Assembly (NCBI GenBank): GCA_034401135.1
Contig: JAWZSP010000005.1
Location: 3,162,001-3,226,000, forward strand
Length of the DNA: 64,000 nt
DNA from: Volutella citrinella
Taxonomy: Eukaryota; Ascomycota; Sordariomycetes; Hypocreales; Nectriaceae
Direction: 5' to 3'
The notes under the pieces were generated by a model. It saw nothing but the letters and a program-made list of their open reading frames with translations, was not told where the DNA came from and did not search any database. A program made the translations under genes and the position numbers. Of this stretch, positions 35,590 through 47,846 are shown one piece after another; the first letter of the stretch is position 1, and every line of letters begins with the position of its first letter.

Positions 35590-38500
35590 TGGTTCCGCGA
35601 TTGCATGATTATGACATTCTGCATTGCTTCCTTTTGTCACACCATTTCCTTTGTCCTTATAAAAAGAGGATTGGGGGCCCTTGTACCCAGGGCTTTGGCC
35701 ACCTCCGGCATTGGTTGTTTCCGCTTTTTTCGGGGGGCATATCATGGTGTTTTGTTCTTTCTGATTACTTGCTTCACCTAGAGGCGTACCAGGTGTTTTA
35801 GCTGGACTGGACTTTTGCTTTTTTTGTTTATTCTGTTAGGGAAAGATACCACATGGCGGGGACTAATATGTGAAGGCTTTTATTTTCGGACATGCGAAAC
35901 ATGATTGATGGAACAAAGAACGCGACGAAAGTCGACTAGCCTGTAGACGGCTAAAAGGAGTTGGAGATTGGGATTGGGGGATTTGTTATTCTGCGAACTA
36001 TATGAGCCACCTGAAACCCACATACAATGCGAACTGGACTATTTGAGTTTCCTTGAAACCGTCGATGCGAGCTCTAATACATGCCGCAGGCTCATGGCAA
36101 CATAGCTCGACGAGCATGGCTACGGCACGAGGCTCGAATTGCAGCCGGTGAAACAAGACAATCTTGGAATGCCATGGACACATGTCGTATAATAATCGGG
36201 CACCTCAAATAGTGGGGGCTGAGTCGCGGCGCGGGATGACGGGCAGGTGAGAGGCCGCTGCGTGCGTGACGGCGGTGGCGGTCAGCCCGTGACTGGGGAC
36301 TCTTGCGACGGCTGTGCATCTTATTCGCAGGGAATGGGAACTAGGCCAAGGCATTCTTTGGACAGCCGTCTCCTGCAGCCGCCGGACTGGCCGGTGTGGC
36401 TGCAGGTACATATTATCTTGGACGGGGTCCTGATGACTGTATTGCTTACCACACTGCCCGATTGACTACCTATGGAGTTCTGCTAACGTTCTGCACAGTT
36501 GCGAGTCAAAGGGGGGAATGCCAACAGAGACTGGCATTCATTTGGTTAATTATGCGAATAAGGATGCATAGCGAGGGGCAGAATAGACAACGGTGGTTGG
36601 TTGTGGTCTCCTTACAAAGCTGGATAGGCTCGTCGAAAATTGCGTTCACTGGCACAACGCAGCCGGGGACCTCCAAAGAACAAAAGCCTATTTCCATTTG
36701 ATGGCATGGTTCGAGCTGGGCTGGAGAAGGAATACGACTCTCCGAGGCTGGTACACCGAAGGCTTCACCGCTGATGGAGGGTTCTGTTGTGTTTAGTAGT
36801 CGGTGCGACGACGTTCGGATTGGGGATGGTGGATGCGATTATGATTTCCACTCCCGGCTTGTGTGGGCGCAGCGCATGCCCTCTCTGAGCGAGGTGGTAT
36901 TCATGAATGTCTCCGGTGACTGGGTGGCAGCCCTCGAAACACTGCGTGCCAATCGGCTCGAATGTCCGGGTGACACAGCAGCGCGGAATCGTCGTGGGCC
37001 GCAGCGAATCGAAATTGCAGAGAAACCCGGCGCGGGTAAACGTTAGATTCGAAGAACCAAGGCAGTCGGGGTCAAAGGACCTTGGCAATCCAGGGCGTCC
37101 CCAATCTTGCCGGGTTAATTAGGACTGCATCACTGGGCCTGACGTGGCTACCCGGCACCTTTAACAGGAAGTCAGGTAGATGTCTATTGGCCAGCATCAG
37201 CCGTATTATTTGATCAAGAGATCTCTGTATCCTATGAGCGGAATATTGTGAACTAGGAGTTACTCAGCTGTTAACCCAGTTGGTGGGTAGTTTCGATAGT
37301 CGACTGGGTATAGGGGCAAGTTGGACCGACTTATGTCAAGAAACCCAGTCGGGCATTACGTATTGCGTTATGGAGGTTGCTTGTTTTTAGCCCGTCCCAT
37401 AATTCATATGTACCGTACCAAGTGTCTTGACGCAATTACTAGATACAGTATGCAAGAGGATGCCCTGGGGGTACGCACACATCGAGGAAGCCGGTGTAAT
37501 GCATATGCCTCGGCCAAAAATAATTGACATTTTCTACTGCAGCACTTCCGGCGTACAGGAAAAATAGAGGTTGAGCAAGTGCGTGGCTGCAGATAGCCGG
37601 ACTCTATCACAGGGGTGGGCTCATCAGCCGTGCTGAAGAATTCCAAACCTAACTGCACGAGACAACACTTTATATAGTGACAGAGCACTGCCTGGAAACA
37701 CAAGAGAACAAAGTGAACGGAGATATCAGAGCCATCACCGCCTGATACCGCTGCTGTTAGAGGAGATGAAACGACGCCTGAACTCTTCCCCCATTGGATG
37801 TTTCCAGGTTTGTTTCCAACTGGCTCCTTGCATTGAAGCAGCATCAGTAGCAGTGCCTCGGCCCACTGGGCCCTGAAGAGCCGCCATGCACAGTGCCCGT
37901 CCGAATTCCCAACTGGCAGAAGGCAACGCGACGGAGCCATCGCGCACCTGCAGGGAGAGCTAATCCATTCTAGGCCTAGTATAAGCTTCCCACTCGCCCC
38001 AAACAGGGCGGCTTCAGTTTGCCCCACCCGATCCAGACCAATAGCCGACCGGGGCGGGATTGCGCAAGCTTCTCCGTGTTGCTGGCTGATGGTCTCCCAC
38101 ACCAGGCACACGCCACATAGCTTCACGGGCGAAACAAGGCCCGGGCCCTATGGGTCATTCCCAAATCCCAGGCCCTGAGCGCGCTGCGTCGGGAGGACAG
38201 TGAGCTGCATGATATGAAATATGATAGCCTGATGGGAGACCGCAGACGCAGCACAGCAAAGCAAAGCAAAGTAAACCTGTGCCAAGGCCGGCCTGGTTTT
38301 TGTGGAGAAGGGCGAGTTTTCTGGGCGCCTCTCGGGCATGAGGCGACGGCATAATGCTGTGCATCAGCGTCTAATGCTGAGTCCTCAACTACCTTGCTTC
38401 AGGGGACGAGTCAGTGAATATTTTCTGGAGCAGGCAGCGCGAGGTAGCCTCGGACGAACTAGAGCCTCGACACGACCTCTATCAGGCCCAACACGAAGCA

Positions 38501-39964
38501 GCCAAACAACGGATTTATACCAGTCAAGGGGTAAACTCCTGCCCCCTCGCAGCCCTGTGGATATCGCACAGTACAGTTCGCCATTGAGCCCAGTGCGAGG
38601 CGCTAACGCGGCCAGGGGCCCGCTTCTGACACCTAGGCCCAAGGTCCTTTGGAAGGCAAGGAAGGGCACACTGTCAACTCGCCATGGCGATGGCTGTCCG
38701 CTGTCTTGTCCTCCATCCGCACCAGCACCACCCGCACCCGCACCCGCACCTACCTTTTGACCTGCGAACCCACAAATTGCGCACCCTCCCATTCTGCCCA
38801 TTTTCAAATTTCACTCCCTTGGCTGGACATCAGTGCGCTAGGTGCGCAGTGCCGAAGCGAGTGGCAGTACTTTGGTCGGGATGCACAGCCAGCCATCCAT
38901 AGGTACACTTTCCCGTATTTCCATTCGTTTCCGACCTACCAAAATTCCGTATCGCTCCAGGGCAGTAATATTTCTGTAAGGAGATCAGTCGGTCGGGCGC
39001 TCCGGTTGGCAGCCGTATCTACTGCTTTTGGTGCTCACTCCTTCGCCTTCCTTTCATCCTGACCGCCTGCTCCTTCTGCAGTTTGGGTTTCGCCGATGTA
39101 CCTTTGTACAGTACACCTCCAAGCTGCGGATTCTTGCTCGGCCCGTTGTACCCCCCCCCCCCCCCCCCCAAAATAAGGCCCACCGCCGCCTAGAGGACGG
39201 GAAGAAAAAATCGCACGCCTTCCCCCCCTCCCCCCATCTCTCCTCTTGTTTTTATTCCACGCCTCTCCTGACCACGCACCTCCACGCCTCCTCCTCCCAG
39301 TCCCTCCCCCTTCCCAACCCAACCCAACCCATCTCCCCCATTATCGACACCCCCAAGATCCTGGGACCCAGGGTTTGCTTGATCCCGCACCTCACGCAAG
39401 GCAACGCTCCGCACTCCCACTGTCAACTGCCACTCCCAGGCTCAGGCCTAGCAGAGTACAGCACCACCGAGTAGAACAGAGCAAAGCAGCAGTCGCCGAG
39501 TGCCGCACCGCACCGCACATCCCCCATCAAACCCGCAAGTTGCTCGCGGTACACCCGTGTGTTGCGTGTATCGACGCCTTCGTCGTCGACCTCACCACAT
39601 CCTCCTCGCCTTGAGCGGCGCCGCCTGCGCCCCCAAGCCAACTACGTCCCTCCGCCAGACGTCGAGCCTACGTCGCCGCGTCGCTCGGCCTCGGGATTCC
39701 TCGCTTCACGTCACGTCTCCGCGCTATACCACCGACCGGACTCACTGCACGCCGTCGTCGCGTCCCGTCTGCTCCTTGCATCTTCGCCGTACGTCACCCG
39801 TGACGGCGACCCGACCGGGCCAGCAAATCCTATACACGCCGCCGTCTCCTCTGTCAACAACATAGAACTAGGCATCGCTATTGCCACCGGGGCCACTCCC
39901 GCCGCCGTCCCAAGCCTCCTTCCACGTGTAATTTGGCTGCTCCAAGGCGTGACTACACACAGAC
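35590..39964. other. Gene desert and long pyrimidine-rich leader
   Basis: 4.4 kb without a supportable gene. The longest open frame (minus strand, 37404-38126) is Cys-rich, low in structure and has no domain, so I do not call it. Small repeats occur: CACCCG-type units at about 38725-38750, GCAAA units at about 38255-38272, and a 19-base C run at 39151-39169. From about 39180 to 39440 the plus strand is strongly pyrimidine-rich, and several short open frames precede the FAR1-like gene, so a long 5' leader is plausible. Confidence 0.6.
39151..39169. repeat. Poly-C run (19 bases)
   Basis: An uninterrupted C homopolymer in the upstream region of the FAR1-like gene. Its true length may differ, because homopolymers of this size are prone to sequencing error. 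Confidence 0.9.
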
Positions 39965-40919
39965 ATGTCGGCTCTGAGGCCAACGGGCTCCAATGCCCAT
40001 GCTGGGCTCAACTTTCCCCAGGCTGGGATGCGTCGTAACGCGTATCCTCCTCATCCCAACCAGCAGAGCAAACAGTCGCCTGCTCCTCATTCCGCGTCCC
40101 CTTATCAACCGCAGGCGTACCAGCCTCAGCAGCCTGCCGCAAATACCTACGCACAGCATTTGTTCGCGAACCCAACTTCCGTGAATGGCAATGTCACCAA
40201 TGGCACCTCACGCGCGTCAAACTCGCACCTCTCGAGCGCTGTTCCCACCCCCCTCGATGTTTCCAATTCGCGTGGTGTCCCCCCCCCACGGTCACAGATG
40301 ATGTTCCCAACCCTGGGGCAAGTAGTACCGAACCAACTGCATCATCCACAACACCCGCAGATGCATAGCCAGCAAATGAGCCATTCCTCCCACGCACTGA
40401 ATCAGTCGAGGCAATCACATCAACATGCTCATGCCCAACATTCTCCTCAGCAGCGGCCTCAATCTCAACAGGCGCAACCACCTCCCAAGTTGCACCAGGT
40501 TCAGCAGTCAAATGCCCAAGTCCCCTCACCTCCCCAACCGCCGCCGCAACAGTCGACCCCCCAACAGCAGCAACATCAACAGTTGCAACAGTTTCAGCAA
40601 CAACAACAGCAGCAACAGCAACTCCAGCAGTTTCAACAGCAACAACAGCAGCAGCAACAACAGCTCCAGCAGCAGCAACAACAACAACTCCAGCAGCAGC
40701 AGCAACAACAACTCCAGCAGCAACAGCAGCAGCAGCAACAACTCCAACAGCAGCAACAGTTGCAACAGCAACATCATCAGGCCCAGCAGCAGCAGCACCA
40801 TCAGACTAAACAGCGCCAGCAAGAGCAGCAACTGCAGCATCACCAGCAGGAGCAAGCGAGGCAAACCCCTGCTCAGCAGCAAGCAACTGTGCCCCAGCAA
40901 CATCGCCAGTCTAAGCAGA

Positions 40920-40950
<31 letters not shown>

Positions 40951-40957
40951 ACAGCAA

Positions 40958-40988
<31 letters not shown>

Positions 40989-42127
40989 AGCACCAGCAAC
41001 AACAGCATCAGCACCAGCATCAGCAACACCAACAGCAGCAACCACAGCAGCAACAGCAGCAGCACCAACAGCTTCCCCAGGAGCCTATTCAACAACAGCC
41101 TCAAGCCGCACAAGCCAAGGAAGAAGCCCATAATCAGGAAGCCATGGAGATCGACAGCAACCCCGAGGGTGAAGGGGAGGGTAGTGCTATGGACTCAAAG
41201 CTCCTGAGCGAGCCTCTGATACCAATGGGGGAACTCATGTCTCCGCCGCCCGCAGGCGGTAGCTATCCGACTTTGGAAGCCGTCCAGAAGGCTGTGCTAC
41301 GCTATTGCACCTCTGTTGGTTATGCCATCGTGATCGGACGCTCGAAAAAGACGGTACCGGGACTGAAGAAGGTCTTGTTCGTCTGCGACCGTGCTGGCAA
41401 GCCACCAAGCAGGGTTAGCCCTGAATGCCGCAAGCGCAAGACGTCGTCACGAAAATGCGATTGCCCCTTTGGTTTCTTTGCCATTGAGCAGCGGACTCAG
41501 TGGACAATTCGCTACCGCCCAGATGAGCGCCACCTGGAGCACAACCATGGCCCTAGCGAAAGCCCGTCCCACCACCCTGCCGCCAGAAAGCTGGACAGTA
41601 AAATGGTCGCTGCTGTCAAACAACTGAAGGAGAGCGGTAAGAGGCGTCTCTCTGTTGAAGCTGGTTCTGGGCCCACTAACGCTTTAACTACAGGTGCTGG
41701 CGTGTCGGAGACTCTCCAGAAACTGCAGACCGAAAATCCCGACTGCCATCTTCTCCCACGAGATATCTACAATGCAAGGGCAGCCATCAATCGCAACCCA
41801 CAAAAAGTTGCAACTGGCTTGGCTGAAAACAAGCCTGCCATATACAACAAGCCCCACCAATCCCCTGAGGATCGCATCCGGGCTGATCTCAGGCGCGAGC
41901 TGGCTAAAGCACGAGAGGAGCTGAAGCAAGTCCGAGAGGACAAGCAACAGGAAATTGATGACTTGAAGACACAATTGGCAGATAGCCAAAAGGAGGTTGA
42001 GAAGTTCAACTCGCTTCTTGATTTCCTCCAGGGAAGAGTCATGTTCCAGCAGCAACAACAGCAGCAGCAACAGCCGCAGCGGAGGCCTGTTTCAGAGCTG
42101 AACGACCCGCCGAACCGCAATGCTTAG
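39965..42127 (+). CDS. FAR1-like DNA-binding protein with giant glutamine tract
   Basis: Two exons, 39965..41636 and 41694..42127, give 701 residues. The 57-base intron (GTAAGA donor, ACTAAC branch site, CTACAG acceptor) is in frame; if retained it adds 19 residues. Residues 1-150 are rich in Pro, Gln and Ser. Residues about 160-365 are dominated by Gln, with His and Leu interruptions. From about residue 432 to 535 there is a FAR1/WRKY-GCM1-type zinc domain: YPTLEAVQKAVLRYCTSVGY, then FVCD and RKCDCPF (Cys ligands) and HLEHNHG (His ligands). The C-terminus is a coiled coil (EELKQVREDKQQEIDDLKTQ) followed by a second short Gln run. FAR1-type domains derive from Mutator-like transposases and bind DNA. 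No transposase core is present, so this is probably a domesticated transcription factor. Confidence 0.8.
40555..41070 (+). repeat. CAG/CAA glutamine-codon repeat tract
   Basis: About 500 bases of mixed CAG and CAA codons lie inside the FAR1-like gene, with scattered CTC/CAT/CAC interruptions. The longest near-pure runs are around 40925-40990 and 40580-40745. A shorter tract of the same kind lies at 42050-42080. Confidence 0.95.
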
Positions 42128-42649
42128 AGTTCTTGATCCGGCGCATTTGGGGGGGGGATAAGGAACGAATTGTGGGGCCTGCATGGCGAGGGCAACTGGT
42201 GGATCAATATTGGCAATGGGTTTTCATCGGCGTTTGGGAACGGGATTTCGAGTTCGAGGATAGCGTCCTGGGAGCGGGAAAGCCGCGAAAGGCGAATGGT
42301 GGGAGGCGGATAAAACCCCATTTAGCCCCTCGGTCGGGGCCATGTAGCTCTGAACAAGTATTGGACGCCGGAAGCTACAGCACGACACTGATGATGTACA
42401 TGCATTTGTCTCTTAACCAATCTTGCTCATTGCTATTTAGCTAATGCTTTGAAACAAATGCGTTGAAACCCTTCAACTGATAGATTTCATCTCTACTTTT
42501 GCGTGAGTGAGCCAACTAAATGGGTTGTTGATGCAAGCCCTTGGATCAAGATGTGGATAGGGCCAGTTCATTTCAACGTTCTCAAATCGCTTTGAGTGGA
42601 TTTCGCGTGTATATCTTACAGATAGTTTTAACATGATGCTCTTGTCGTC
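42128..42649. other. Convergent 3' flanks of FAR1-like gene and mdv1
   Basis: About 520 bases between two stop codons in convergent genes. I see nothing here beyond probable 3' untranslated regions. Confidence 0.65.
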
Positions 42650-44888
42650 TCAACAAGTCCAGACGCCGACCACGCCGTCCCGCCGGCCCTCGAGCAGATA
42701 TCCGTCCTTTACACGCACCCGCTCCACGATGGCGGGCGTCTTGCCTTCCTCGGCGGCGGTGACGCCGGCGCCGCAGTCCCATTGCCGACCCTCGACCTTG
42801 TCATACACCTTGACTACGTCCTCGCCCGAGGCGCTGACGATGCGCCGCGTGTCGAACATCATGCTTGTGACTGGGTTGTCGTACGCATATGCGTCGTAGA
42901 TGGACCCTGTTCGGAGATCCCAGATCTAGTCGCGGGTTGTTAGTAACTCATCTGGCAAGGTCAAGATATTCCGCGTAGCGGGGAGTGCATGGGTGGGTTC
43001 GCAGAAAGCGCAGCAACTTACTCTGATACTCCTGTCGGCGCTACTAGTCACCAGATGGACGTCGTCAAACTGCAGCGACGTCACGGCGTCCGTGTGGCCG
43101 ACCAAGCTTCGATGGACCTGGCCGCTGCGAAGATCCCACAGACGAACCATGCCATCAGCGGTTCCACAGGCCAGGGCCGTCTCAAACACCTGGAGGGAGC
43201 CGACGAAGTCTGCCGAGCTCGACTGCGACCGCCCCGTCGGTCTCCATGTACTCTCCGAGGTGCCCAAGGTTGCGGCCGCCGCCCACATGACGTCGAGCGT
43301 TTGCACGCAGCGGCCCTTTTCTAGATCCCAGTGGCGAATAGTCTTGTCAGCAGAGCCGGACACCATCACGTCACCGCGGAAGTGCAGGGCCGTGATTTCG
43401 TCGACGTGAGCTTGCAGGGTGAAGAGTGGGCAGTCGTCCATGCTGCCCTCGGGAGGCTCGATATTGTCATCGCTTCCAAATGCAATGGCGTCCTCATCGT
43501 CGTCCTTTCCTAGGCCACCGTGGGGATCGTATTGCGCCTTGCTCAGATCCCATAGCCTAATCGTCGCGTCCGCTGATCCTGTCGCGAGGATGTTGTCCTC
43601 AACCTGAAGGGCCCGTACTGAGGCAGTGTGTCCCTCGAGCAGACCCATACATCGACCGGCATTGAGATCCCATACTTTTACGGTGTCGTCCAGCGCTGCC
43701 GTAGCCATTGTGCCAAAGGGGGCATCGAAGTCCATAGCAGTAATGTTATCTTTATGCGCACGAATCTCGCGGATGTTGGTGCCTGGCTCGAAATGTTGGT
43801 GCATGATTGGGATGGACTTCTTCCGGTGAACCTTTTTGGCTTTTCGGGATGGTGTACTGCCTGTTGAAGACGGGATCTTCTCGTAGACTGATTGCGACAT
43901 GAACCCGGAGTGGTCCTCGGCATCGCCTACGAGATCCTGCTCCTCCTTGGTACGGGTATTTCGAGCAATCTCCTCAGCTTCGTCCACCAGTGCCTGTGCC
44001 TCGTCTACCCGCACCTCGAGCTCGGAGACTGGCGAGGGGTCAGCAATGTATCATAGGAATCCAAAGCATGGGCACATACTGTCGTGCTCTAACAAGGCCT
44101 CATCCTGCTCCAAGCCTGCTAACCGTTCTAGAATGATGCGGCGCATTCCATGCAGGTTCGCAATCTTGTTGTCAATTTCCCGGATTTCGCAGCTGGCCAT
44201 GCTCTTCCTGGTACCTAGAAGCCCAAACTCGTGCATCATGGCGGCCTTGTCCTTCTTCAGGTTGGCGAGGCGCTTCGGGCTGCCCGGGTTTTCATCGTTG
44301 TCCTCAATCATCTTGCGACCGCGGGAGACACGGCGGCGGCGGAACTTCTTGCCCTCGTCGGTAAGCTCTGGGAAGCTGGCCTGGAATCCCTGGAAGAGCG
44401 AGTAGGGGTTCTGGTGCTCGGGAATGTTGGCAAGCAGCTCGTCGGGGAGGAAGGTCAGGGCGCGGTGCTGGATCTCATGCGTCGACAGCTTGGAGCGCAT
44501 AAGGTCCGTGGGCGTGGTCCTCGCCATGGAAAACATGCTCCTTTGGACAGCTGGGCGCTTCAGCTGCTTCTGGACCTCGGCCATGGCGGTCTGATAGTGG
44601 TGGGCGGTGGCATCGGGATTTGGGTTCATGAGGTGGGTGGCGGTGGTGGTGACTTTGCGGCCGAAGGCCTCGAGCCCGCGCGTCTAAAGCAGCAGACGGT
44701 CAGCATCGTCAAGGACCGCGTGGGATGCGTGCGACAAGGCAATGGGTGGGAGGAGAGAAGGGCGAGGCTTGGGCGTGATAACGGCGGCGGTAGCTCGGGC
44801 GGCTCGTGTGGGCACTTACCGAAACGATGGATTGGTCGTCATCGCCGCCGACGTCCTCGAAGGCGTAGTGGTTCTCTGATTCAACCAT
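42650..44888 (-). CDS. mdv1: Mdv1/Caf4-like mitochondrial division WD40 adaptor
   Basis: Four exons in transcript order: 44888..44820, 44683..44080, 44028..43022 and 42925..42650, giving 651 residues. All phases join and all introns are GT-AG. The N-terminal region ([19 protein letters not shown]...) is the Fis1-binding part, followed by a coiled coil at about residues 190-250 and then a WD40 propeller. Propeller repeats are seen in [14 protein letters not shown]...[18 protein letters not shown]...[20 protein letters not shown]...[39 protein letters not shown] and the final [15 protein letters not shown]. The protein bridges Fis1 on the mitochondrial outer membrane to the dynamin Dnm1 during fission; filamentous fungi normally have one such protein. 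The last exon begins exactly at the IWDL of a repeat, which confirms the third intron. Confidence 0.93.
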
Positions 44889-45890
44889 AGCCGGGGCTCC
44901 GGCTGACGCTCCGGCGGGCGTCGGGATCGTTGAGGGGAGTGGAGGGTCGGGCGGAACGAGGTTTGGCGAGGTCAAGCTGGAGAGGACAATGGAGGAGAGG
45001 TCAAAGATTTGACAAGTCGCAGGAGATTGCCATGACGCGCAGCCGGGGGTAGGGGCTAGTGCTACTGAGTGTTCTTTCTTGCTGTCCGTACTGGGAAGGC
45101 GCCTGGACCGAGGTCGCACTAGCGCGCAGCCAGTGACCCGGGCCTGCGTCCCGCTAGAAAACCCCTAGAGCAACAACTGGAGCACCTAGGTGCGGAGCTC
45201 CTGCTTCACCCTGCCCAGGCTGTTTTCATGTTCTGTGCCCTGTGCCCTGTGCCCTGCCTGAGCCCCGGCCCCCGTTGTCCATGCGCAACAGGTGCCGGCA
45301 GCCCCTAGACCCTGCAGCTTCAACGAGCCCCGCGCGGCCGCTCCACACCCCCGGCACTGGGCTTGTGGCTGCTGGACGCCGGGCAGTTTACAGCGCTGGC
45401 AAAAGTCAGCCAGACCAAGAGAACACACCTAAATGCCGCCCCCTACCTACGTAGTAGATAACCCCCGCCCAACAATCCGGCCATGAGGCCCATGACAATC
45501 AACCATCAATGCGATAGAAGCCATAACGCGCATCCGAACCGACCTTGGAACAGGCCTAATTATGTCAATGCGCGAACAGCAAACGGGAAATTCTGTGTCT
45601 ACCTAAGAAACTGCGAGGGCCCGAGTCAATGGCCGCATTGATTTTATTGACATAGGAAGCTATAGCACCGCGTGCCATGCGCAATGCGTCGCCCTCTGTG
45701 TGCGCGAGGCCAATCTCAGAGTCCCCCCTCCCAATCGCGACACACCACTTCTTGACAAGACGGCTCGGATGATCACACGACAATCTACCTATCCATGTCA
45801 CACCTCAACAAACTTCCGGATTCGTGACGCATGACGTGCCGAAACGGGCCCAAGCACCGTAAACAACGGAGCCCACCTTGCCCGCCAAGA
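44889..45890. other. Intergenic region upstream of mdv1
   Basis: About 1.0 kb. It should hold the mdv1 promoter and the 3' flank of the APH-like gene. A short direct repeat, tgtgccctgtgccctgtgccctg, lies at about 45234-45256. No open frame here has coding support. Confidence 0.6.
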
Positions 45891-47007
45891 TTAAACATCA
45901 TCCAGGCCCTCGAACCGCGTCTCCGGCTGGATCAGATAGGCGTCCAGGTAGGTCATCTTGTATCTGCCCAGCTCGTCATCCCCAATAGGCACCGGCTTTG
46001 ACATGTTGGCAGGGCGGCCCGTGAAGCCCTCTAATCTAAGGCAGCCCAAGATCCTTGCCATCCTGATCGCCTGTATCTTGTCGGCGTCCAGGCCACCCAC
46101 GCCGGCGAGGAACGTGTCCCAGAACAAGTCTTCCAGGGCCGCATCATCTTCAAACGGCGCCCACCCCGCCGGCTTGGAATGCTCGCCGGTGAAACGGCGC
46201 ATCATGTCAAGGTTCTGTCCAAATGGGCATATTTCGGCATGTTGCCAGCCCACGACGCCAGTCAACCGGAAAGATGGCTCTTCGACCATGGTGTTCCACA
46301 TGTCGAGGTGCCTGTGAAGAAACACCATGGGCAGCGCCATGATGGTGTCAATGGAGGCTATGCACTTCTGCACAATGGAATGGAACCGGTCTGGCAAGGA
46401 GACGAGTAGAAGCTGCAGGTCTTGAAGATACGTATCCCGTAACTGCTGAAGATGGCTGGGCTCTACCTGCTGCGGCGCCAGCCAAGATGTTGCATGGAAG
46501 CTATTCGCGGTGAGTATTAAATTAAAATTTTGAGGGCTTTGAGAGAGACAGGCGAACATACTTGGCCAGGTCCTTGACCAGCGCCCTCCGCCTTACCAGG
46601 TTCTCTTCCGAGTTATCGCGGAGAACGTACTTGAGATTCATCTCAAGTGTCATCATTCCTCGATTGTTATTCATCCGGTAAACCACGAGTCGCTCCTTGC
46701 CGCCATTATCATGGCCCACCTGCCCTTCGCAAGTCATGTCAGGCACGAGGTCTCCGTGAATCTTCCTGGCTAGGTTGCTTGCGACCGGGTCCAAGGCGCT
46801 GGAGGTTGGCCGGAACTGGATCACGACATGTTGATTCTGCGCCGCGTACAGAGTGTAACTGGAGCCGCATTGGATGGGGGCGACGGAGATGTCGCCCCCG
46901 GCCAGTTCCCGTGCTCGTTCATGGCATTCAGAGCGTGTGGCCGATGTCAGCGAGAAGAACTGGGCAATCTCTTGGTCAAGGTCATAGACCTGGTAGACGG
47001 AGCTCAT
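45891..47007 (-). CDS. APH-like kinase-fold protein with degenerate metal site
   Basis: Two exons, 47007..46562 and 46500..45891, give 351 residues. The intron is 61 bases with a GTATGT donor and a phase-2 junction (LAN-FHATSW). The fold matches fungal aminoglycoside-phosphotransferase-like proteins. The N-lobe is short. The catalytic-loop equivalent is HRHLDMWNTMV, where D and N are the expected base and metal ligand. The next strand reads TGVVGWQHAEICPFG; family members usually have an Asp (I-V-D-W) where this protein has Gly, so the second metal ligand appears lost. The protein may be a pseudokinase or a small-molecule kinase with altered chemistry. No substrate can be named. It is transcribed away from the HET-domain gene, 839 bases between start codons. 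Confidence 0.7.
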
Positions 47008-47846
47008 TGTCGAGGTTGGTGATAGTGTTTTGCCTATAGTATTACTTGTGTATTGGTTTTCTCGTTACGGGGAGCCGCATATAATTAAGCATAATATAGT
47101 TCTTGGGTTGTGCAGGGCGGTATCCTGGATGGCAAGCAGGCACCAGATGTTGAAGCTTCTCGTCACCGCATTGGTTCATGATGGCCAGTATGTCTATCTA
47201 TCTGTCGGTGTCTCGGCCACCAGGCAGCCACCAAGGCATGAGACGGCTCGATGTTGCTAAAAAATGATTATAATCCAGTGGCAACGATCCACGGCCGTGA
47301 AATTTTGAACGCCGCCGTTTTGAATCCGGGGAGAGGGCCAGCAACACCAAGTTCATGGATGGCAACGCAACCCGCGCGTCTCTTCCCGAATTCCTGTGGA
47401 GCGTCACGAAATACCGCTGTTGCGGGCGAATCGAACAAAGCCAAGGACGCAGACATTCTTCTTCATTGCCCGCAGGTCACTGAAGGCAGGCGGACACAAA
47501 TTGTTGCACGAGTGCCACAGTATGGCGACCCGACTATCCATGGTGTGGGGTGCACTCTTCGCTGCCATGGCTCAAAATTCAACGTGGCCATGTCATTAAA
47601 TTAACTAAACTTATCATGATTCCCAAATTGGGGAAAGGGGAGATGGGTTGTGGGCTCCCATTCGCCGAACCAGGGTGGTGCCAATCTCGACCTCCCCAGT
47701 CGACGGCTTTCTCAACCCGCCTTGTCTGCTCACCGTCTGTCTGTGATCGATCTTTGGGGAGTTGGATACGCTCAAAATTTTTGCAAGCAACCTCTTTTAT
47801 TTTCTAATCTCATCCAGGGTGCGGCGAGGCAAAAAAGCTCATCGTC
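47008..47846. other. Divergent promoter region, APH-like / HET gene
   Basis: 839 bases between two divergent start codons, with no coding signal. It presumably holds both promoters. Confidence 0.6.

Noticed and set aside
37404..38126. Minus-strand open frame of 240 codons in the gene desert
   Set aside because: It shows no domain, unusual Cys-rich composition, an initiation context that is poor, and no splice partners.
40526..41131. Long minus-strand open frame rich in leucine opposite the glutamine tract
   Set aside because: It is the mirror of CAG/CAA codons (CTG/TTG on the other strand) and has no independent support.
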